Shown here one piece after another: positions 11,400 to 21,375 of a stretch of 64,000 bases of DNA. The notes under the pieces are model-generated. The model was not told the origin of the DNA. It did not search any database and saw only the letters and a list, made by a program, of their open reading frames with translations. Both the position numbers and the translations under genes were made by a program. How positions within the stretch are numbered: position 1 is the stretch's first letter; the number at the start of each line of letters is the position of its first letter. Origin of the DNA: Chondrus crispus (lineage: Eukaryota > Rhodophyta > Florideophyceae > Gigartinales > Gigartinaceae); contig NW_005178923.1 in assembly GCF_000350225.1 (NCBI RefSeq), positions 206,336-270,335 on the forward strand, written 5' to 3'.

Positions 11400-12190
11400 G
11401 TTACTCGTTGCAGCAGGCCGGTTTTTAGATTTCTTCAAACTCATCCACGAAATCGGACATTATATGTTCTCGATACGACATTTTGGCCCTTTTTGTCTGC
11501 AGCTGTAACCTAGTGACGGTTTTCATTCAAGGCCTCGTTTCGTTGCAATAATTCACAGGTAAGGCAGAGCTTTCCACAACGGGAATACCTAAACTGCTTA
11601 TTCTCGTGGACCTCTCGACATGAGTCATCAGTTTGTGCTATTCAATATATTTCATGCGGCATAGATCGCATTGGTAGCGTGTAACATCTGGCGTCGAAGA
11701 CTGAGCTCCAGACAGAAGCTTAATTTTACTCCTACTTCCCCGACTGACCTGAGGGGTGCTCGCATGCTCTGGAAGTAGGTGAAGTCCCTGACTAAAGAAC
11801 CAGGCTGTTCATTCACGCTTCTGCATGATCTATTCTGTCCGCAATAATGCTTCTGAAGTTCTTCATGGATAATATTAGCTTTGTAGTACTTGCAAAACTC
11901 ATAACTAGAATACACCGCCCCCTCACCCGTGGTGTATCTGAGCTCTGAAATGTTATGAGAATGTGATGGATGTTGGTGTTTTGGAAAGTTCGGAAAGAAT
12001 TGGAAGGTGGTGGTGTTGTTTGTGTATAGTAAATATTGTTTGGGAGAGAGCTTGTGGCAGCGGTACATACAGTCAGTTCGATACTCACATGAATAGTAGA
12101 ACGAGAGCCTATAGAAAGCATAAGCTAGAGTTGAAAAACTTTGCTAACATTCCTTCCACATCTAACATTCCTTCTGTGACGCTTCTAATT
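11400..12190 (-). pseudogene. Probable copia gag relic and 5' flank
   Basis: The minus-strand frame at 12068-11652 reads EELQKHYCGQNRSCRS and later MRAPLRSVGEVGVKL, loosely like the copia gag region that precedes the zinc knuckle. It lies directly upstream, in the minus direction, of the gag/protease fragment at 11325. Motif support is weak and the call leans on position. The element's own 5' LTR was not delimited. Confidence 0.4.
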
Positions 12191-12300
12191 TAATGTTGGG
12201 TTAAATATCAATTGATGGATTGGTCCGGTGAAATTGAAGTGGTATTACCTAAAACTCTCCAAAGCTGGCCATCAAAAGGGCACCGGCTAGATTTTATCGA

Positions 12301-12346
12301 TTGCACACAACAGCTTGACATAATTATGTCAAGCTTTTGTGCGCAA
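12301..12346. repeat. 46-bp inverted repeat (hairpin)
   Basis: The central 24 bp (12312-12335, around AGCTTGACATAATTATGTCA) form a perfect palindrome. Pairing extends outward to 12301 and 12346 with two mismatches. The outer arms (gcacacaa / ttttgtgcgc) resemble the arms of the 32-bp palindrome at 16903-16934. It is in a gene-free gap between the copia and gypsy relics. Confidence 0.85.
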
Positions 12347-12719
12347 ACGCTGCAAATTAATAGTCAGCGTTTCAAATTTTGCTCCAAAACTCCGACCGCT
12401 GGCAACTTTCTGTACCAACTCTTTGGCTTTAGAGACTAATCATGTGTAAAAATCAACATTTCAGGAGACAAACTGTGAAACATTCACATATCAAACCAGC
12501 ATGGTGGGCTTCCAAAACCAAGCGTACACAAGTGTCCTCAGTGCACGAAATTCTTTCCGAATTCTTTCGTACGGTCTTCGTCTACAAGATGTAACCAGCG
12601 ACGCGTGCTCCCTCTCCTCTAACCCACCCGCTTCAGAGTGAAATGGCAGAGGGTTACTACACCACAATTCTTCGCAGTCGGTCTCCATTCGGTTTTCATT
12701 GTTTCTTCTGAAAGAACCG

Positions 12720-13400
12720 CGTAAATGACGTGCATTGGTCGACTGCGTGGGGGGTTAACAGAATTAAAAGACAAAACAGTACGCCTTGAAGTGACGAAAT
12801 CTTTGGCCGTTGAGGGGAGACTCAGCCCCTTTCGAAGAAGGACCACATGACTGTATGTCATCAATCCAGGGTACGCCAGAGGATGTCGAGAAGACTGCGA
12901 TCAAAACGGGGTATGGCCAATGTGAGAACTTCGTGTTGCGAGTAGGTCTCTGAAATGCTCCAGCGGCTTCCCAGACAGTCATGAATTTTTTTTACAGTAC
13001 TGAACCGATGTATATCTCGTAATTTACATGGATGACTTGCATGTGTTCAGCAAAGCTGAAGAGGAGCACTTACATCATTTGTAGACAATCCTTGCTCGGT
13101 TGAAATCAAAAGAACTGTATGGTGACGGCAAGAATCGTCAATTCGTAACCCTGAAGATGGCGTTTCTTGGACTACTGGTGAGTACGAACGATATTAAATT
13201 GAACCCAGGTAAGGCAAAAGCAATATGTACGTGGCCCAAGCTGACCACTCTCATTGAATTGGGAAATTTCATCGGCCTTCTTCAGTTATTTCCCTGTTTT
13301 GGGAAAACTCTCTCGGCCAGAGCGAAGCTGCTAACAGACTTCACAAGAAATGTACTGGATTTCGGAGATGAGGTCCAGAATGTGATGATTCGTTCCTAGA
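12720..13400 (+). pseudogene. Ty3/gypsy reverse transcriptase relic
   Basis: The plus-strand frame reads VIYMDDLHVFSKAEEEHLHH near 13020-13080, the gypsy catalytic 'YlDDilvfSk..eeH..H' motif, then MAFLGLLVSTNDIKLNPGK and LIELGNFIGLLQLFPCFGK, the thumb and 'lr.FlGl..yyR.Fi' region. Upstream, 12720-13010 contains degraded palm sequence with stops. This is a separate element from the gypsy pairs elsewhere in the window. It is followed directly by its RNase H. Confidence 0.75.
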
Positions 13401-13850
13401 CCTGAAGGGTGGGCTCATACCCGCTCCTGAGCTTGTACCCCGACCTGAACATAACCTTCCCCTTCCATGTGGATGCCTTTTTCAGAACGCTGTTGAGTAT
13501 ACAGTAACAGAGCTAGATGACGAGAAAGGGCAACAAGATATAGCATACTATTTTCGAGAACGTTTAGATGCTAAGGTCAAATGTACCGCACACGAGAGAG
13601 AACTTTTGGATCCTGTATACTGCCAGGGACGTTTTCGGGGCTGCTTACAGGGTACGTTCTTCGAAGTGTTCCCGAATAACCAAATGTTGAACTGCTTCTC
13701 CACGAAGCCGAATTTGTCCAGAGAGGAAGCGCGCTGTCTGGAATTATTTGGGAAATTCGAAATAACAAAGATGAGCCTGCCCCCTGGTCCGCTTAATGTC
13801 CATATGGATGTGCTTTGCAGTGCATCACATGTAATTTCGGGTAGGATGTA
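13401..13850 (+). pseudogene. Ty3/gypsy RNase H relic
   Basis: The plus-strand frame 13577-13840 reads HERELLDPVYCQGRFRGCLQ, then LSREEARCLELFGKFEI and PPGPLNVHMDVL. These follow the gypsy RNase H order: 'ERELLAIV.al..WR.YL.G', 'LS.RQARWLE.L..FdF.I', 'PG..NV.aD.LSR'. A stop-containing stretch at 13400-13570 (FPFHVDAFFRTLL) holds the start of the domain ('F.v.tDAS'). It continues the RT at 12720-13400. Confidence 0.75.
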
Positions 13851-14099
13851 AGTTGAGAATGTCGAGGCCTCACTTGTAACGTTCAACCTGTAATTTCCGA
13901 AAACTATTGAAAAGACCACCAAACCAGTCTTTTGAGATGTTCTCACACGGAGGAGGAGTGCAAAGACTTCATCAATTCCAACTGCATGGCCCCATTGCTT
14001 CTCTTCTTCCATTTGAAGGATGACCTCCTGCACTAAAATTTTGCGTTTTGGCATCTCGGAAATGTGTTGTGGAGTTACTACATGTAGCAAATGACCGCA

Positions 14100-14345
14100 G
14101 GGTAGCAGTGCACATTAGATTTGTTAAAACATTGGATCACCCAGCGCGTTATCGCGAATCGTAATTCGCGGGACGTGAAGCGCTCTTGTGAGGTGTGTTT
14201 AGTATGCCCGCCGAAGAAGCAATCAGGAGCGTTTCAATGTACGCCAAACTACAGGCACCAACGTGTAAATGGGGACCCATTTCTACTGACTCTGTCGTGC
14301 ACTCACCCCAGAATGGAAAGTGTTTTGATGCAAGGTAGGGACTGA
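14100..14345 (+). pseudogene. Ty3/gypsy integrase zinc-binding relic
   Basis: The plus-strand frame reads RDVKRSCEVCLVCPPKKQSG, matching the integrase N-terminal module just before the catalytic core ('DV...C..C...K......G'). The next part of the integrase core resumes after about 1 kb at 15300. The piece is short and decayed. Confidence 0.6.
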
Positions 14346-15300
14346 AATTATGGAAGGTATCCAGAAGCTGTAGGCGCGTCTCGCGTAGGGAGCGGTAGGG
14401 CTTTTTGGTAGCAGCGAGCGTTAAAGGGGTTAAAATTCAAGGAATTATTTTGTTTCGCGTGCTCTAGCACGAGGAATGTTAGACCGGCGCGAGGCTACTA
14501 CCGAGAATCCGTAGACTTAGGGGTAAAATCCATGGCTTTGTAGGTCTTGATTTTAGTTGGGACGTCGACTTTAAACTAGACGAAGCCATTATAACAGTAG
14601 ACAGAATACAGTAAGGAATACTGACGTACTTAAATCCCCATTATACGGTCCCAGACACCTATTGTCAGGGGTGTTGGTACACGGGTACACTTGAGTTGAT
14701 ACAAGTATACACATGGAAGAGGAAGCTGTCGGTGCTTCGCGAGAGATTACACAGGTGATAGACACGAATACACGTGAGATATGCATGCACATATTGTGGT
14801 ATACTGCCTATGCCTCGCAATTACGCTGGGCGTGCTAGTACAGTACAAAGAGGGAAGACACACGTCGCCGGTGCCGCACTGCCGATCGTTGATGATTAAT
14901 CCGGACGTCCTCTCACGGGTAAGAGGCCTGTGTGCTAAAGATATCCGATATCCGCAAGTACGATTACGCACAAAATGGAGGGAAGGCGAGCTGGGCTCCT
15001 GTTTACTGAACGCGGCAGGTGCCCAAGTCTTAAGTCTGCAGACGGACGCCCGGAGACCTGTCCCATTACAGTAGCTGTTACGTAATTTAGACCAGCTACT
15101 GTAGTAAATTGGCAAATGTGTGCCGTTAAGTACAAATTGCTAATTAATCATCGGTAGTGTCTTATACGTGTGTCAGGCGAGTGCTACTGTATTCGACATC
15201 GCATGCCAACTATCAATGCCACTCCTTGCAGTTGTGTCCAAGCTTTCCGTAGAGGTTACTCCTAGCCGGGTGGTGGAGGCGCCGTCGCTTTCCCACAGTT
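14346..15300. repeat. Unassigned insert splitting a gypsy integrase
   Basis: About 0.95 kb separates the integrase zinc module (to 14345) from the catalytic core (from about 15300). It has features of the LTRs elsewhere: alternating purine/pyrimidine runs, a CACGTG at 14771-14776, and a 10-bp inverted repeat acagtagctg / cagctactgt at about 15066-15100. I could not find matching ends or a target duplication, so its boundaries are uncertain. Open frames here have no recognised motif. Confidence 0.4.
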
Positions 15301-16361
15301 CTACTACAGCCAGAGCGAACTAGGTGGACTCGCTCTCAAGAAGAACGCATTGTCTACGTTGGAAGATCACGAATACGGCCGAGATTATGCCATGGCATTC
15401 TTTAGTAACAGGTTTGTTTCATATGAGCTACTAGATGATACCGTGAGTGACCATGGCCCGTACCGTGGTGCCAAATCCTGGACGGGGCTGCCGGCATTAC
15501 GCGAAGTGAAGGCCGGCATGTTCTCAAATCACCACCGAATACGGACAGACGATCCAAGGAGATGAACCGTATGGTGAATAGTTTCATTGGGTGCTATTGC
15601 GCATTTAAATTTGGGATAATCTCCTACGCACGCCTCAGTTTGTCTATAATGTGGCTGTCACAAAAGAACATGGAATGTGACGATTAGAAGTTGATTTCGG
15701 ATAGAAGCCAAAGTCCCCAGCTGACGCACCACACTGAACGGAGTGAATCCTTGATCGAACTCAACAGGGCATGAACGAGTCGTTATGGGACGGTACGTTC
15801 CCTCAAGAACTGACTAAAGCAAGGCAGAGGGCGTGTAGGGCAAGGAAGAGCCAGTCCCATCATTATCAGGCAGATGACTCAATTTGTTTCGTTAACGTAC
15901 TTTTCACACGTGATTACCATTGCGCAAAAACTCACCAACTGGGAGCTAGGAGCTTTGGTCCTTTTAAGATTCGATTTCTTATTGTGAATAACGCCCTTCG
16001 AAAACAACTACCTCCAAATGTTCATATTCATGATGTGGTACATGCGGAGCAAACAAGATCTTTTATTAACCAGCCTGCAGATCTATTGATTGTCATGGAG
16101 GAGGGATCTGTTCCAGTAGTGTGTACGGATGGGATGGAGTATGTCGTGGGGGACACATTGGCTCTTCGAAAACAATGGAAGAAGTTCCAATTTATTACGC
16201 TCGTCGAACCTGCTCCTATAAATGGCGCTGCATGGCACCCATCTGAGCACTTCGTTGACGACGATGTTACTAAAGCTGAGGTGCTACAGGCGCACATAAG
16301 CAAACATGACTTCTTAATACATTTTTATTTACGAGTCGTCAATAACAGCAGGTACCAGTAG
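15301..16361 (+). pseudogene. Ty3/gypsy integrase core and C-terminus relic
   Basis: At 15350-15565 the frame reads FFSNRFVSYELLDDTVSDHG then FSNHHRIRTDDPRR. These match the gypsy integrase second catalytic Asp region ('tiVSDRg..F') and the 'yHPqTDGQTER' region. A second open frame, 15771-16361 (196 codons, ATG), reads LGARSFGPFKIRFLIVNNAL and HIHDVVHAEQTRSF, the integrase C-terminal 'lGPf.I..vi....L.LP....HdVFHvs.L'. The ends of the element are not recognisable. Confidence 0.72.
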
Positions 16362-17728
16362 TACAACATTGCCATTTTGTGGCCCATGGTTTCCAAGTAA
16401 CTTAGAACGGAATGATAGACAAATTCGCGTGGACGGCGATCATCTTAGAGATGCGTGAGGCGGTACTGTGTCAAGAGTATGGGCAACTAAATACTCCACT
16501 CTAAGGGGTTGGAATGTACACTCCAAGGAGGCCATCCGCAGATAGGCATCTGACCTTTAGGTAAACATCTGACTTTTAAGAAAACACCCGCATTCCAGTT
16601 TCATCTGCTCAAGTAAAGCAGGATGGACAGGGTTGAAAGGGCTTCGCATGCCACTCTAAAATTGGATTTGAAATGGTGTTTCTTGGGGAAAGACTGTGAA
16701 GGACAACCTCGTTATGCACCATGATACAAAAGTGCCATGGGTAAGCTTAGAGGAGTCGGCGATTTTTTATCGCTGAAATTCGGTGTAGTCAAACCATGAT
16801 ACCTTCGTACGTATGAATGTTTCTTACTGGCACCGCATGCACGGCACATCCGGGTATCAGTTGCCCATTCTATGTTACAAATAATTGGCGCGTCCAGAAA
16901 TTTATCGCACAAATAGTTAACTATTTGTGCGATACATTTCGTGACACAATTTCAAGGTCTAGAACTATGTTACTGAACTACCCCTGAACCTTTTGTGCAA
17001 AACTGTTAGTATTGTTGAAGAGTACTACTTTTAATCCCACTCCAGTACGATAATCGGCTCTTATCACAAAACCTCGACCCCTCTAAGACGTGTCTGCAGA
17101 GACATGCCTCCCTCGTCTGCTTCTTGCTTGTCTTACGCCGAAACCCCGTCAGATGCGACTCATCACATCCCGTCGACCACTCTCTTTGAACGGCGAAACG
17201 CAGTGATAGACCCCTACTCCAGATTGCTTCGCGGAAAACAAAAATATCTCTAATTTCTTCTCTTTTGGGTTCTGGGAACTACCAAACCATCATTACGCTC
17301 ACATGGTTTGATTTGTACGGCTTTCGCTAAATCCGTCCGTTCTTCTCGCCCTTTTTTACAGCACATACCCCCATATTCTGTCAGCAGGATCATACGGCGT
17401 CTTCTAGTAAGAGAAAAGACCGTTAATCGACGACGCAGTGTGACTCCAGCGCTGTGCTTGTCATTTGTGATAACCTGGAGCCATATGGGAGGTTCTAAAA
17501 TGTTTCTACGCCTACTATTTGGAATCAAAAGATCTGTAACTTCACGTTTTCCGCATTTTGGACGCCGCTTTCTTCTTAAAGTTTTCTCCGAGGACGACAA
17601 AGTTGCAAATCGAATGTGAAATGAACAGTAGATAAACGCATTTCAGGACATATTAGGAACCAGATATTCCACGTGAAAAGATGTTTTTGCGTTGCAGACA
17701 GATCGAAGCTCACTTTGGAACAAGCCTG
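16362..17728. other. Gene-free gap with a perfect palindrome
   Basis: No recognised gene. A perfect 32-bp palindrome at 16903-16934 is listed separately. A 116-codon basic frame on the minus strand (17600-17250) starts at TTG, not ATG, and shows no family motif; I do not call it a gene. Confidence 0.5.
16903..16934. repeat. Perfect 32-bp palindrome
   Basis: Left arm TATCGCACAAATAGTT (16903-16918) is followed directly by its exact reverse complement (16919-16934), with no loop. The arm core gcacaaa / tttgtgc recurs in the hairpin at 12301-12346. It could be the centre of a small fold-back element, a cruciform or a protein-binding site. Confidence 0.93.
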
Positions 17729-18986
17729 TGTAGCATAAGCCCCCGGACGGCTGGGGGTCTAGCTATAGTTACGTAGACCTGCGCACGCGAGAAAACCAAG
17801 ACAAAACAAAGCAATGTAGGAACGAACGCGGGTTAGTGGTGGCGTGGTAGCGCAGGGGGCGCGGTCGCGATCACAGTACGCGTTAGGGCAGATCGACGCG
17901 CTCGACGCCCCGTACGGCGCTAGTTGACGTTCTAGTGCCGACAGGCGGAGGCAGATGCAGCTCGCTCGCGTACATTTGCGGCCGCTCCCCTCGTAGTTCC
18001 TAACTTAGAAGCGCGAGTAAAGAATCGCGTTAAGAATAAGCGTCGGTTAGCTGGCGGTGAGGTTCTGGCCAAGCCGATGCTTGCCCATCCCCTCCGCCAT
18101 CGGCTCTTGTAGCATAAACACCCTCACGGAGAAGGGTGTTTGCTCACAGCTCGACGGAGACTCCGGATCGGGGGAAGACGGGGAAAGGGAGCACTACCAG
18201 CTATCGGAACCGGGCGAGCCCGGGTAGCGTGGTAGGGCGGGATCGGAGGTGGTCCGCGTGCGTATGGGCGGATGGACGCCTCGACGCCCTGGCGCGGTAC
18301 TGGGTAACGGTCCAGTACCGACGGGCAGAGGCGGATCTGGCTCGCCGCGCGCGACCATTACCCGCGGGGCTCCGTACTAGGCAGACGCAAACGTCGCTCG
18401 CGTTGTCTAGAATAAAGCGGCGGAACCTAGGTGGTAGGTTCTGGACAAGCCCGTGCTTGTCCTCTCCCCTCCGCCGCCGGTCCGCTCATATTTAATATAC
18501 GAACCTCTATAGTAACACTACAGTACCGAGGTACTGTAGTGCAGGTCGGCCTGCACTGTACGGTGTCAGCATCGGTGCTGACAGTATACGTGGTACCCGT
18601 GTGTGCGCTTCATACGCACCTGGTGCACGTGTGCACGTGTGCAGCGGGGCACACGTGGACACGCTCGGTGGTACTGTAGAGCGTCGGGCTCTACGGCAAC
18701 CAAATCAATCGTGATCTAATCTGAAGTGAGTCCCCCAGGGGGGGTTATGCTACAGCTCCCAATGATTTAATATAGAAGTTAGTGGTCTAATCAAATTTGT
18801 TAAAGTGTCTACCTCGTGGCTTACACGGTAAGCCCGTGCGCATCGCTCCACATTGCCCCGCTGTACACGTGCACAGCTATCCCCGCGCGCGTACTTACAA
18901 GCGGGCGTGTGCGCGCTGTAAAGCTAGTTGCGGGTGTACAGTCGTCACCCCCCGAAGTAAATATTCACCTCTGTGATTATGCTACA
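17729..18986. mobile_element. Solo LTR, TGTAGYATAA family, host of a nested LTR
   Basis: Starts TGTAGCATAAGCCCCCGG at 17729 and ends GTGATTATGCTACA at 18986. Perfect 5-bp target duplications gcctg flank it (17724-17728 and 18987-18991). It is interrupted by a younger member of the same family at 18108-18754, leaving about 610 bp of its own sequence. It contains a repeated 'ctcgacgccc...gtac' segment shared with 6095-6707. No coding region. Confidence 0.9.
18108..18754. mobile_element. Nested solo LTR, TGTAGYATAA family, 647 bp
   Basis: Starts TGTAGCATAAACACCC and ends GGGGTTATGCTACA. It lies inside the older solo LTR 17729-18986. The flanking 5-mers are gctct (18103-18107) and gctcc (18755-18759), an imperfect target duplication. 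Across the gap the outer LTR aligns with its relatives (ccgccatcggctc / ccaatgatttaat). CACGTG hexamers occur at 18626, 18634 and 18652. Confidence 0.87.
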
Positions 18987-19121
18987 GCCTGGAACTGAAT
19001 CATACTGAAAATATTCTACAATGGCTGGACGTATAATCAATGGATGGGATATGCATTTGTTGTAGCCCTGAGGGGCCTTGTCAAAGCCTTTACACTGAAT
19101 GCATCTGGGTCAATGCATGTT

Positions 19122-19715
19122 TCATTCCCCGCTGTTTGGGGCGTAATTTGTTCGAAACTGGAGAGCGTTTATAGTAAATGCGGTGCTCGCTGCGTCATTG
19201 ACTCTGCGGTCTAGAGAGGAGCATTGCCGATCTTTATAAAGTCTTCTCAAGACGCGTATTTGAGTAGCACAATGACCCTTCGTTGTATAAGCAGTTAATA
19301 CAGGCGCCGTTGGGACGGCCTGCTTCAGAGTGGGGTATGCAAGTCTGACATGGTACTTGTAGGAGATTGAAGGACAGGTTGATGTCCGAAGACAACGGTG
19401 AGCATAAGATACTTTGCCCACAACTAAACTGTGGTGTAATCTACGAACTCCCGTAGTTGGGATTATTCAGATCCTATCCTCGTCCATGCGTCCATATGAG
19501 TGTCAAGGCAAATTACTTCATATATCAGAATATTGAACTGTGATTACGTTTGAGGAAATAGGAAGCGAAGACGCCAGAAGGGAGGTGAAGAGGCAGTCGT
19601 AGGGACAGAAGGAGCTTCTAATGGCTAGGAAAAAGAAGCACCCCTCCAAGCCAACTGACACTTTCGCAGGAACGCATATATCCATCAGACCCAAATTCGT
19701 GGCAACAAGCGGTAT
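19122..19715 (-). pseudogene. Ty1/copia integrase and RT relic
   Basis: Minus strand. The frame from 19715 downward reads TNLGLMDICVPAKVSVGLEG then CFFFLAIRSSFCPYDC, loosely matching the start of a copia integrase core ('hTDlcGPm.v.s.gg.ryFl.fiDdfsr..wvy'). Further on, 19421-19122 contains CATQIRVLRRLYKDRQC, resembling the copia RT tail 'H..AlKRvLRYLKgT'. Intermediate parts are missing. The upstream half is expected on the far side of the nested stack, at 35500-36489. Decay is heavy. Confidence 0.45.
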
Positions 19716-20150
19716 TGTAGTGCAATAATCGGCTGCACCGTGAGGGGGTGAAAAGAAAGGAATTGGGGGGTATGAAAATTGGGGGGATGACAAGTGAAAA
19801 TTATTTCACTTTATTATTTTAATTATTAATTTTAATTAGTTGCGCATTAGTTATTTAACGTTGGATTAGATCTAGGATCTAGCGCCGAGAGCTACTGTAG
19901 TGGCTCCGGCGGGGCGATTTATACCTTAGCCTTCTGACCACCAAGTCAGTAAAGGTAACCCGAGTTGCCGGAGTTAGATATCGCCTTCGTCGAAGACCGC
20001 TTCCGTTCACGCGACGCGCTTCCCTTCTACGCTGCTAGCGACATCCTCTATTGCTCGGGGTCCCATTTCTTTTCCTTATCCTTTTACCTTTTCTATCTCT
20101 ACATCTGTTTTTCCCTTAATTCTGTTGGTTCCCTTGGAGTCGGTCGCAAC

Positions 20151-21276
20151 TGTAGTGCAATGTGCCTGTCAGGCCGGAACCAGGGTCCAACGGTCCAGCG
20201 ACAACACAACCAACAAACAACAACCAACAAGAGTTGCCAAAGGCACAGCCTTACGGAGTGTCCGATTCTCCCTTTCCCTTTAAGTGGGTTTGGGGCCCAC
20301 AGTAGCTCAAGTCCCTGATGGGGGGGGCAAAAGGAAGAGGCCCGCCCCGGGACGAATGGTGGTCGAGTCTTGTACAGGCAGTTGCTCGGCGAGTTCGGGG
20401 CGGTGATTAGGAAGCCGGGCCCGATGGGTCGTAAATCCAATGCTCGCGGAGCACCTGTTACACCTTATACCTTTGATAAGGTCTTCGACGGAGGCGAGGC
20501 AACGCAGCCCGTCGGGAATTGTCAAACACGTAGCAGCGCTACACCTCCGTACTGCCCGATGGCAAAGTACCGACACCGGAACGGTCGCAACCTGTATCCG
20601 ATGGAACCAACACTGTCCTGCATACACAACAGGACCTTCGAGGGAGACGTTGTCGCAACAGCCTCCGTCGGTAGACGTAAACAAGTAGCAGCGCTACACC
20701 CGCGTGTCGCCCGATGGCCAGAACACCTACACCGGTCCGGTCGCAACCAAGGCCGATGGCACCAACAACAAACAAAAGAACCAACACAAGAGCCCGACGA
20801 CTCCAGTCGTCACAATGCTGATCGCAATCAGGCACTGTGGAACCAACACAAGATAAGGGAATAGAAATAGAGATAGAAATAGAAAAGGATAGGTGAAATA
20901 AAGGAAAAGGAAAGGGAACCCCCGAGCGCAAAAGATAACGTAATCTGTGGTAAAAGGGAGCGTCTTGGGAAAGACGGACTTCGACCAAGGCGATATTCAA
21001 CTCTGGCAACTCGGGTTACCTTTACTGACTTGGTCGTCAGAGGGCTAAGGTATATATCGCCCCGCCGGAGCCACTACAGTAGCTCGCGGCGCTAGATCCT
21101 AAATCTAATCTAGTGTCAGCAAAATTAATGCCAACTAATTAACTAAATAAAATTAAATAATTAAAAATTAAAACTGTGCAGTTATTCACACGTGTGTCCC
21201 CCAACCCGGACTAGTTTTCATATCCAAATATTTTCCTTTCTTTTCACCCCCCTTTTCAGGTGCGTATTGCACTACA
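20151..21276 (-). repeat. 3' LTR of copy 1
   Basis: 1126 bp, TGTAGTGCAAT...GTATTGCACTACA on the plus strand. By eye it is about 97% identical to the 5' LTR (33770-34899), with most differences in the first half, which suggests a fairly recent insertion. The TATA-like segment reads ggcgatatataccttag in the sense direction. Confidence 0.92.
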
Positions 21277-21290
21277 TATCCCCCTTCCGA
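21277..21290 (-). promoter_or_regulatory. Polypurine tract of copy 1
   Basis: Read in the element's sense (minus) strand, the bases just before the 3' LTR are GGAAGGGGGATA, a polypurine run directly abutting TGTAGTGCAAT. This is the expected primer for plus-strand DNA synthesis. Its position shows that the 5.65-kb region between pol and this LTR lies inside the element. Confidence 0.75.
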
Positions 21291-21375
21291 GCGCTCCTGC
21301 ACGCCGCTCCGCCATCGTATAATCTCCTCGCCGTTTCTCTCATAACCCTTCACCGCCTCATCCGGTAATCGGTGA

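Noticed and set aside
13548-14090. 180-codon minus-strand open frame
   Set aside because: It is the complement of the gypsy RNase H relic on the plus strand, which carries clear family motifs.
17250-17600. 116-codon basic minus-strand frame
   Set aside because: Starts at TTG, no recognised domain, no conserved context.
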